Position numbers and translations under genes: made by a program. From assembly GCA_963995525.1 (NCBI GenBank), contig OZ023214.1, positions 43,209,998 to 43,273,997 on the forward strand: a stretch of DNA of 64,000 nucleotides, given 5' to 3'. The notes beneath the pieces are model-generated. The model searched no databases, was not told where the DNA came from, and saw nothing but the letters and a program-made list of their open reading frames with translations. Within the stretch, counting starts at the first letter, position 1. Each line of letters begins with the position of its first letter. This DNA comes from Escarpia spicata (taxonomy: Eukaryota > Annelida > Polychaeta > Sabellida > Siboglinidae). Below are positions 44,301-56,300 of this stretch, one piece after another.

Positions 44301-47300
44301 TTTCCAATAACTTCATACTGGACTGTTCTCCCTGGCCATTAGATTGGCATGAGTGTAATACATGTAACTTTTCCAATAACTTCATACTGGACTGTTCTCT
44401 CTGGCCATTAGATTGGCATGAGTATATATATATGGCCTGCGTAATGACTGACTGAACATTTTGTGCACCATTGTTTGTAGGTATAAGTTGTGGAGTTTAT
44501 GTTGACAAAAACTACCAGAGAAATTATGTGTTTACAGTTGGAAGAAGTTTTGGTGGAGGCGGATGTTGCCGAGAACTTCTATATTGACCCGCTGCTGCAG
44601 AAAGCTTGTCAGCCAGTTGTTGATGTCGCCTGCCAGCATATCGACCCCGGCGATGGAAAGTCAGTCACCATTAACAGATCTGTAGTAATACCTAGGTTGA
44701 GTTACTGAATCTCACGATACCATAGAAATTAAAAATTATGACTATGTTTTAGAAAATGCAAAGTATACAGTTGTAGAAATATTGTTACAATCTTATTACC
44801 AGTAAAGCAGACTGTCTTATGTGATCATTAGTACAATCAGTGGTGGACAAAATTACGTAATATGATAATTTGCAAATGGACACATTTTTCCATACAACAT
44901 GCCTCCATACCAAGCCTCCATGTCATGCCTCCATACCAAGCCTCCACAACATGCCTCCATACCAAGCCTCCATGTCGTGCCTCCATACCAAGCCTCCACA
45001 ACATGCCTCCATACCAAGCCTCCATGTCGTGCCTCCATACCAAGCCTCCATGTCGTGCCTCCATACCAAGCCTCCACAACATGCCTCCATAACATACTGC
45101 CACAACATGCTTCCACACCAAGCCTCCATCCCGTGCCTCGATACCAAGCCTCCATCCCGTGCCTCGATACCAAGCCTCCACAACATGCCTCCATACCTTA
45201 CTACCATGACATGCTTCCACACCAAACCTCCATCCCGTGCCTCCATACGATGCCTCCACAACATGCCTCCATACCATACCACCATGACATGCCTCTGCAA
45301 GATGCCTGCAATGTTTGGAGGCACATTCCCTTTTCAGGAGAATTAGTACATTTGATAAAGACTTCTTCTTTTATTTAATTATTCATTTTACTAGCCTTTG
45401 AAAATTCTCATGAAAGGTACAGTTACCTTGTATAGTTTGTGCAGGCTGTGTGTTTAGTCTTTGTATAGTTTGTGCAGGCTGTGTGTTTAGTCTTTGTATA
45501 GTTTGTGCAGGCTGTACGTTTAGTCTTTGTCTTCCTGCTCTGGTTAGTTACATGTGGTTGGTGTTTTGTCTTGTAGAATTCTGTCGTGTTTGATGGAGAA
45601 GGTCGACACAGACAAGATGACTGACGAATGTGAGGAACATCTCATGGAGATACAGTACTTTGTGTCTAGGGACTTCAAGTACGTCTCACGTAGCCCCATT
45701 TACCATGGTACTTTGTGTCTAGGGACTTCAAGTACGTCTAACGTAGCCCCATTTACCATGGTACTTTGTGTCTAGGGACTTCAAGTACGTCTAACGTAGC
45801 CCCATTTACCATGGTACTTTGTGTCTAGGGACTTCAAGTACGTCTAACGTAGCCCCATTTACCATGGTGCTTTGTGTCTAGGGACTTCAAGTACGTCTAA
45901 CGTAGCCCCATTTACCATGGTACTTTGTGTCTAGAGACTTCAAGTACGTCTAACGTAGCCCCATTTACCATGGTACTTTGTGTCTAGGGACTTCAAGTAC
46001 GTCTAACGTAGCCCCATTTACCATGGTACTTTGTGTCCACATTATCAAAACGCCAGAGTTACAATGGTCCTGTGTTTCTACGGATTTCAAATATTTCCAT
46101 TAAATATGTCCAAAATAAAAAATGATGGTACATGGTTCTTGTGTAATGTTGTAACTTGTTATGATAACTGTGTAGAATGTTTTATAAGTCATAGCCTGTT
46201 GTGTTTCTGCGTGGGAAGTATTCAGCTACACAGCATGTGTTGTATAAGTAGAGGTGTTAAGGCCAAACACCCCAGGTGAAATGGTGTTTTTTCACAAAAA
46301 ATACTTTAAATGGTTTCCTGCCAAATTAATGTACCTTTGTATGCATACTATCAATAAAGTTCCCTTCTATGACAATGACATACCTCTAAGTGAGTTTTAG
46401 TCATGGATCAAGCATGTCGATATCATGTAATCTAATCCATTATGCAATCTTTGACTGCCATTTTCTCCAAAAAAAATTTCTAAAAATTTCGGCATTTGGA
46501 AACGGGATGTCTCTGGGAGTAATTATGCTATTTAAATAATGTTTTCAGAGTTGCATTCAGCAGATTCTGTTCTGTGCAGTGATCATAATTTAGTTTTAAA
46601 TCATGAACAGTTTGAAAGATATAGCCATATTAAAAAATATATATATATAAAAAATAAAAACATCTTTAAAAAATGCTCTGACAATAGATTGTGTAGAGAA
46701 CATGGATTTGCAAGAATTTTAACTATATTTATGCAAGCACCAACACAAGTCATGAATAGTGATGAAATAAGGCCAAATGAATGACGTTTATTAAAGAGAT
46801 TAAGTTAAAGAGAGAGAAATGTGGGCTCTACATCCCCAAACCAGGCCTGTGACTGAGCCCATACTAGTCTCCTGTACCTCTGGATGACAGAGCCCACATT
46901 TCGGCATATACAACATTAGCAGTATTGTTATAGATATATAAAACAACAGCATTACTACTGTAATCACAGTAGACCTTATGCACTGTACCGTACTAACCGA
47001 GCACACCATTCATTCACACTAACTATAATCCCAACTACCTGCTGAAGAGTTATACTTTATCAAGATTTAGCCTAAACCTATAAGTGGGGCCATTACGCCA
47101 CCGGTCACCGAAACATGTGACCACCCCACTACCAATATATATATGGGTTCAATAAAAGTGGCAGTGTTTCCAAATTTGGCAAAATTTCAATATATATTTT
47201 ACTCGGATGATTGGAATTTCAAGCATTGGACAGAACAAATTGAACTGTTTGCACACATTAAAAAATAATCATCTACCTGCCGTGTCTGGCCTTAATCCCA

Positions 47301-50300
47301 ACTTCACAGAGAAGTTGTTATGGAATGGATAGCTTGTGTGAAGGAAGTGGTGCTATTTTATGTTAGAGTGTCGTTGTTTTTGGTATCAAAATTCGAACCA
47401 TTTGGAATAAGGATATAGGAGCTTGAGCAGTAACGTGTCCCATCTCTTCACAGACTTGACACGCGACTCTACAAGTCGTGTCACCAGGACGCCGTTGAAC
47501 ATTGTCATGCCAACAAGGAATGGTACAACCCTGAGTCACAGAATGTGGAGGCCACACCTATGATCTTCTCTTGTCTCTACCATCTCATGAAAAACTATGC
47601 CACTGTCAAAGAAAAACAGGTAACATCAACCAGGGTGCACAGTGGCTTTAGCTGACAGGTAGTCCATCGGACTGGCTGACTCAGAAACAACTAGTCCTGA
47701 TATTGTTTTACTAGTCCTTAAAAATAAATGTGCCACGTACCACAATACTGTTGTATCATATATATGTGACAGTAATGGCACATAGTAACACTTAAGTGGC
47801 TTCATTTTATAAAGAAACAAGCTGTTTCTCATTGCAATGAAATGTTAAACTTAATATGTCAATAATTGAAATAAATAAATGTGATTTCGTAGATTCAATT
47901 GCAAAGTCATCAGAAGAAATAACTAGTTTAAGGGACAGCAAACGGCAGACGAAGAATGATGACGAAGGTCCGACATTGTCAGACTTAGTTGCATCATTTG
48001 GCCTATGCTTTTCATTAGCATTTCTTTTCCTGAAGGCGACGAGTGAACAATCAGTGACATTGGTAACTTGCTAAAAATAATCACCCGATAACGCATCTAC
48101 GATGGGATAGCACGTAACGATGTATGCAACCCACGCATGTAAGTTTGATCGCTAGGCGGCACTACCTATTCTAATCGGATGTAAACAGCCGCCAAATACA
48201 TTCTCCGCATTCAGCAAGTTTCCTATTTGATGGTCATACGTAATATTTAGCTGCGTGTGATAAAATGCTACCTCATAGTCTTATTTTGTTTGATTCCATC
48301 ACAACACCCAACTAGCATGTACACAGCGTAAATTGATTCACATAATCACAGCTAGTCCGATGGGACTGCTACTCTAAACATGGACTAGTCCGGTCATGGA
48401 AACTACCTGTCCGGGACGATCGGACCGGCCTTATTTCGCAGCCTGCATCAACACAGTTTATTTGCATCTCACAGGTAACTGAAAATTGTAAATTTGTGGA
48501 AGAAATGCATGTTTTAAAGAAGTGGTGTAGTTATAAAAAGTACACTCAGTTAAACTGTCTTTTTCTTAGTAAAGGCTGAAAGCGTCTGTATATTCTCTCT
48601 CAGCTCTTTATTGCATAAGACGCCCAGAACTGCCCAACCCCTCCAAAGCACAACTGTTCCAAAATTGCCCGCTAAACTCATGGCTTCTAGGCCTTTTGTT
48701 TACCTCGTAAAAAAATCCAATTTTTACATGAACCATCCTGTTGAAACTGGTGACATAAGCTATATAATAGGCAAGGAAGTACATGAGTTTGCCATCTTGA
48801 AAAAGAAATTTGTATGTGAATAAAAAGAGTTTATTTCAAAGGAAGTTGGAGTTGTGTTCGTCAAATTGGATTCCTACATCGCGCTGCATTTGGCAGTTTT
48901 GATTGAGGTCATTTCCCGACAATTTCGAGTAAGATGTCGATGTCTACAACATCAGTAATGTTGACAATGAAAACGGAGGCCATATTATCGTCCAACTACG
49001 CTGTTTGTGCGAGTTTTCGATGCAGAGATACAAAGTAGATGTCCTATTGGCGGCATCTTCATTTCACCGATATATACAGCCATCTTGTTGATCGAACACC
49101 ATCTGTACCTCGCTTTGTTAGTTTATTTTAGCGGTATTTCGTTAGTACCATCCCATTGCTACTGTCAAGGGAACACATACTCATGGAAGAATTTGCTATC
49201 TTTCGTAATTTCCAGTGTTAATTTTGTACAGGAACAGAAAATTCCAGTCAATAATATGATCAGTAGACAGTAGCCATTTTGTAAATTCCGAATTTTATGT
49301 TTTCGTGGTTGTTGATGTCGTCGACAAAATGAATTGTAATTCGAAAACTAACCATCAGATTTGGATAGATGTTTTGTTAGGACAAAATTAACACTTGGCT
49401 ACATTTGCATCAGGATAAATGTTTTGTTAGAACAAAATTAAGGGTAGCCACTACTCGAAAACGGCCATAGTCCATATCTCTGTTAGTACTGAACATATCT
49501 TAGCCAAATTTGGAGTACTAATTAGTTAAATGAATAGTACATGATACGTGGAATGTGGGCTCATTTGCTTGTGCAGTGCCATGACAATCAACATTTCTAG
49601 TGTGATAGAGGGGCATGCATCTTGAAAATTATTCTGACCTAACAACTGTATGTGTGATCATGCAGTTGTAAAGAATCATTAGCTAGAATACTCCTTTGTG
49701 CAATAAGGTGATTTTGGGCAAGGAAGTTTGACTACAATGACTGTTGTGAGATGGGACTTTAGGTTTGAGCTTTTTTCATGACATCTTGAAAAATGCTCAA
49801 ACCTGAACAACAGTCACTGAAGTGAGATATCCTTGCCCCAAACCACCTTATTGCACAAAGGAGTATTCTTGCTAATGATTCTTGACAGTTGCATGATCAC
49901 ACATACAGTTGTTAGCTCAGAATAATTTTCAAGGATGTGAAAATCCATCTCACTTAAAACATTCATTGCCATGGTAATACACAACCAAACGTGCCCATAT
50001 TTCACCCATCATATACCATTCATTTTTCTAATCAGTGCTCCAAATCTGGTTATGATATGTTCAATATTAAAAGAGATATGGCATATTGGTTATACGGGCT
50101 TTTTCGAGTAGTGGCTACCCTTAACACACATGGCTACATTAGCATCAGGATAAATGTTTTGTTAGAACAAAATTAACACACATGGCTACATTTGCATCAG
50201 GATAAATGTTTTGTTAGAACAAAATTAACACACATGGCTACATTTGCATCACTGGACAACTTATGATAGGTGCTGTGATTTGTTGTGTATATGGAAGTTT

Positions 50301-53300
50301 ACATGTTATTTTTCTTTGTAAATTTTTAACTTTTCTTTATGATCTGATATTTAAGTGATTGCAACACAGCTATTTCAACAGCACATTTTATTCACACTTT
50401 AATATCTATGTATTTCATTTCATGTGATTTCATGTATCGGTTGTCAAGATATTATAATTTTAATGCAAGCAACACACATTATAATTCTCAATTGGCTGTC
50501 ATCTTCAAATCGTCTGCCTACAGCAGGGTATAAAATAAGAAGGTTGTTTACCCAGGAAAGAGTTACTTTTATTATCTTATTAACCATTTCGGTACAACAG
50601 GCCAGATTTCCGGCCGCACTGTCACGACTCTTCAGTACGACAGGCTGGTTATTCGGCATTGACGATGTCTGCTATTCAAATCGTTTTTACTCATAATTAT
50701 CCACTACGTAGAGCCACTTGTTGTGTATGGTTGTCAAGGCGAATAAATTAGCTATTCAGCAGTGGTCATCATTTGTTATCGCTCAATAATAGTTTACAGA
50801 GATTTTCGGTGTTTTTATTGAAGGATTATCAAAATCTGCAGTGGCCACAATGGCAGACGGCATTACTTCAACAAACGATTTACCACCATATATTTTGGAC
50901 AGATTATTTGTTATTTTTAACGAAGAATCTTTGTCAGATGTTAACGATCGACACAATAATGATGTTGGTGATCTTAGTATACAACTGTGTTCAGCGACTA
51001 CAAAAACGTTGAAATCTTGGCTGCCATTTTGTATTGAAGACGGAATGTAAAATGATATGGCTCATTTTACTCGCTGATTATCATAATTTCCGAAAATGTA
51101 TAACATTCATATTCATAAAATGTATTTTTGTTGCTCAAATCTTGACTTGGCGTGAGGTAGTCCATTGTCTTGCATATTCACTGGGAATGCAGTATTCAGT
51201 GGTCACAGCTGGTCAGGGCTGTAATACTGAAATGGTTAAGGCTGAAATGATGTGTCCTATGTGAAGGCATTACTGGGACAACCGGTCATTTCATGTGGCA
51301 GCCCCAACACTGTGAAACTTCCTGCTGCAGCATCTCGCATCATAAACAGTGTCGAATGCTGTTTTTAAATCAAACATTAAGACTTACCTGTTTTCCAGAA
51401 CATTTTGTACAGGACCGTGAGCAACAATTGTTTGAACGGTGCATTATAAATGTCACGATTCAATTTGAAAGATTATTTATATTCTCATCGAAATACAAGC
51501 AGTGATGTTCATTTAAAAAGTATGTCTTTCGTACATTTGGAAAGGCAAATAAGGTGATGTTGTACTCCTGCTGCCCGTTGCTGACAGTGTGTGGTTGTAT
51601 GTGCCACTATGTATATTTGACTATTTCTGCAGCCGTCACAGTGTAAGTTCTACTGTTGTTGTTTCAGCTGACGCGTCAGTGTGCGTTCCAAGTGCGCCGT
51701 ATCATGCACCAGCGAGCTATCAGTGTCCATCTGGAGCCTCGTATAGAAGTGCCGTGTCTCGGTGATCTCGCACGTTTCTGTTCAGATGAAGCAGGGGAGC
51801 AAGGGAAGGTTAGTACACTTTTGTTGTTTTAAATTGACTTGCCCTGGCTGTAGGATGTTGCCGTCGGGATTGGCAGTGCATGGGTCTGTTGTATACAGGA
51901 GATGGAGTGTCTCCAGGACCATGTTGATGAGTTAGACCAGTCATTGTGTGGGTCTGTTGTACACAGGAGATGGAGTGTCTCCAGGACCATGTTGATGAGT
52001 TAGACCAGTCATTGTATGGGTCTGTTGTACACAGGAGATGGAGTGTCCAGGACCATGTAGATGAGTTACACCAGTCATTGTTGTGTTGTGTTGTGCACAG
52101 GAGATGGAGTGTCTAGGACCGTCTGGTTGAGTTAGACCAGTCATTGTATGGGTCTGTTGTACACAGGAGATGGAGTGTCTTCAGGACCATCTGGATGAGT
52201 TAACTCCAGACTGTCAGTCGGCTGTTGGCAACTTCACCGAAGATGAAGATGAAGACATTTCCCTCGACAGAATCCTCATGAAGGCCTGTGCACCAATGAT
52301 GAAGAAGTTCTGTGAGGTAAATTTTCTCTTGTTTTATTATGTTACCTCTTTCATTTCAACCATTGCTTCCTTTATGGTGACTTAACTGATTGCATTTGTT
52401 AAAAAAGCAAGTTATATTTTGTCATATTTGCATGCGTTTTAACTTCATTGTTTTAAACATTGATGAATGTAAACAATTGTATTTTACAAATGCAAATAAA
52501 GTTGACACTAAACACCAGTAGTGTATTTCCCCTTTCTTTTCTAATACAAGACTACATTTATTAAATGATCACAGCTGCTGGTTAGCATTGTATGACAGAG
52601 ACATGGAATGACAGTGATGATGTATGATGTATGACATTGTATGAGAGACGCAGGGAATGACAGTGACGGTATATGTTGTAAGACATTGTATGACAGATAC
52701 AGGGAATGACAGTGATGGTATATGTTGTATGACATTGTGTGACATAGGTAGGAAATGACAGTGATGGTATATATTGTATGACATGGTATGACAGAGGCAG
52801 GGAATGACAGTGATCGTGTATGTTGTATGACATTGTATGACAGAGGCGGGGAATGACAGTGATGGTGTATGTTGTATGACATTGTATGACAAAGGCTGGG
52901 AATGACAGTGATCGTGTATGTTGTATGACATTGTATGACAGAGGCGGGGAATGACAGTGATCGTGTATGTTGTATGACATTGTATGACAGAGGCAGGGAA
53001 TGACAGTAATGGTGTATGTTGTATGACATTGTATGACAGAGGCAGGGAATGACAGTAATGGTGTATGTTGTATGGCATTGTATGACAGAGGCAGGGAATG
53101 ACAGTGATGGTATATGTTGTATGACATTGTATGACAGAGACAGGGAATGACAGTGATGGTATATATTGTATGACATTGTATGATGGAGGCTGGGAATGAC
53201 ATTGATCGTGTATGTTGTATGACATTGTATAACAAAGGCTGGGAATGACAGTTATCATGTATGTTGTATGACATTGTATAACAAAGGCTGGGAATGACAG

Positions 53301-56300
53301 TTATCGTGTATGTTGTATGACATTGTATGACAGAGGCAGGGAATGACAGTGATGGTGTATGTTGTATGACAGAGGCAGGGAATGACAGTGATGGTATATG
53401 TTGTATAACATTGTGTGACAGAGGCATGGAATGACAGTGATGGTATGTGTTGTATAACATTGTGTGACGGAGGCATGGAATGACAGTGATGGTCTATGTT
53501 GTATGACATTGTATGACAGAGGCAGGGAATGACAGTGATGGTATATGTTGTATAACATTGTATGACAGAGGCAGGGAATGACAGTGCTGGTGTATGTTGT
53601 ATAACATTGTGTGACAGAGGCAGGGAATGACAGTGATGGTGTATGTTGTATAACATTGTGTGACAGAGGCAGGGAATGACAGTGATGGTGTATGTTGTAT
53701 AACATTGTGTGACAGAGGCAGGGAATGACAGTGATGGTATATGTTGTATAACATTGTGTGACAGAGGCATGGAATGACAGTGATGGTATGTGTTGTATAA
53801 CATTGTATGACAGAGGCATGGAATGACAGTGATGGTGTATGTTGTATAACATTGTGTGACAGAGGCAGGGAATGACAGTGATGGTGTATGTTGTATGACA
53901 TTGTATGACAGAGGCAGGGAATGACAGTGATGGTATATGTTGTATAACATTGTGTGACAGAGGCATGGAATGACAGTGATGGTATGTGTTGTATAACATT
54001 GTATGACAGAGGCATGGAATGACAGTAATGGTATATGTTGCCAGGATATCCTTGACAAAGATGAGACAGAGCCCGGAGATATGATGGAGTGCCTCATCAA
54101 GCACAAGCATCACCCGGACATGAATCAGAAGTGTGCTGCTGGAGTCATGCATCACCAGTTGGTAAGTTCGGACATCACTCAGACATGAATCACAAAGAGT
54201 GCTGTGGGAGTCATGCATGATCAGTTGGTAAGTTCAGACATCGCAAGGCAATAAATGACAAGTGTACTACATGTTTAGTTGAAAGTAATTCTGTCAGTTG
54301 CATTGTAACATGTTTTCTACTCGGGAATAAGACTACATTAAATAGTAAGACAATTTGGTCAATAAAATTAATGATCCTTCATAGATTTATGTTGATTATC
54401 AGTAACAGTGAATTACCATGTCTTCTGTAGATCTGGCTTAACTTCATCTCACAATAATTTGCTACAAAACAGTGACGTTCCATGTCTTATTGTTGCTTCT
54501 ATGTTCATCAGATTTCACTGAAGGACATCAACTTTAACTACAAGTTTAAAGAAGCATGCAAGGAAGATGTTCGTAACATTTGCATGAAGTCCAGAAAGAA
54601 GTGAGTGCCTTTGTGTTGATTGCCTCTGTCACCACGTCACCTTGTCTCTGCTGTTGACTGGCATATGAATAAAGTCGCATTTCAAATCCCTATAGATGCC
54701 TATGTCCACAACTAAATGCAACATTTGGCTGGTAACTGTATATGAGTTTCCATCATTACCAAGTGATACTCATTCTTTCTACTGTGTTTTTGTTTTAAGA
54801 ATAACTTTCTAAGTATCTTGTTCAACTTCTATATAGCCTGCCATTTTTTTTAAATATTAACTACATAATGTAATTACCTCTGCTACATCAGTACTTCTGT
54901 GTTGTGAACTTTGACAGGTCGGAAGTAGTGCAGTGTCTGAGTGAAGCGGTGCGTAATGATACGCTACTTGATGTGGAGATGCGCGTGTCCCATAACTGTC
55001 GCAAACAGCTGCGTGTTGAGCTATTGGAGCGGGTAAGTTGAAGGTTCCTCCACTTTCATTTCCCCAATCGTGAATACGGTTCAGTGATGTTCATATCTGC
55101 CATAGCCAAAATATTGGTATGAATCACACATAAGAGTGTGAGATTCAGACCTACTGTTTGTTGACTGTGATTCAGACCTACTGTTTGTTGTGTGTGATTC
55201 AGACCTACTGTTTGTTGACTGTGATTCAGACCTACTGTTTGTTGACTGTGATTCAGACCTACTGTTTGTTGACTGTGATTCAGACCTACTGTTTGTTGTG
55301 TGTGATTCAGACCTACTGTTTGTTGACTGTGATTCAGACCTACTGTTTGTTGACTGTGATTCAGACCTACTGTTTGTTGTGTGTGATTCAGACCTACTGT
55401 TTGTTGACTGTAATTCAGACCTACTGTTTGTTGTGTGTGATTCAGACCTACTGTTTGTTGACTGTGATTCAAACCTTCTGGTATGTGTAATTGAGACCTT
55501 GTGTTATTTGTGATTCAGACCTTCCGTTGTGTGTGATTCAGACCTTTCGTTGTGTGTGATTCAGACCTTCCGTTGTTTGTGATTCAGACGTTTCGTTGTG
55601 TGTGATTCAGACCTTCCATTGTTTGTGATTCAGACCTTCCGTTGTTTGTGATTCAGACCTTCGGTTGTGTGTGATTCAGACCTTTGGTTGTGTGTGACTC
55701 AGACCTTCGGCTGTGTGTGATTCAGAACTTCGGTTGTGTGTGATTCAGACCTTTGGTTGTGTGTGATTCAGAACTTTGGTTGTGTGTGATTCAGACCTTC
55801 TATTGTGTGTGACTCAGACCTTTGGTTGTATGTGACTCAGAACTTTGGTTGTGTGTGATTCAGACCTTCTGTTGTGTGTGATTCAGACCTTCTGTTGTGT
55901 GTGATTCAGACCTTTGGTTGTGTGTGACTCAGACCTTCAGTTGTGTGTGATTCAGTCCTTCAGTTGTGTGTGATTCAGTCCTTCAGTTGTGTGTGATTCA
56001 GTCCTTCAGTTGTGTGTGATTCAGACCTTCTGTTGTGTGTGATTCAGACCTTCTGTTGTGTGTGATTCAGACCTTTGGTTGTGTGTGACTCAGACCTTCG
56101 GTTGTGTGTGATTCAGACCTTCTCTTGTTTGTGATTCAGACCTTCTGTTGTGTGTGGCTTATACCTTCTATTTTGTGTGATTAAAATCTTCTATTGTGGG
56201 TGGTTCCTGCATACAGTTGTGTGTGTCAGACATGTTGCCTATAACTTCTCATTTGAACTGCATCAATACACACAGACTTTGTTAATGGTTTTGTTATGCA

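Noticed and set aside
43103..44455. 450-codon open frame, apparent Cys-rich repeat protein
   Set aside because: It lies in GLG1 intron 7 and is a 69-bp minisatellite whose unit is a multiple of three. The opposite strand is also open and there is no conserved start or splice context.
44837..45378. Overlapping frames rich in WRLGMEA or SIPSLH
   Set aside because: 26-bp minisatellite; open in multiple frames.
52541..54218. Minus-strand frames of up to 305 codons rich in CHTMSYN and HHCHSLPLS
   Set aside because: It is a 49-bp minisatellite in GLG1 intron 12, open in three minus frames at once.
55056..55513. Repeat peptides LLTVIQTYC and NHSQQTVGL
   Set aside because: Translation of the 27-bp minisatellite on both strands.
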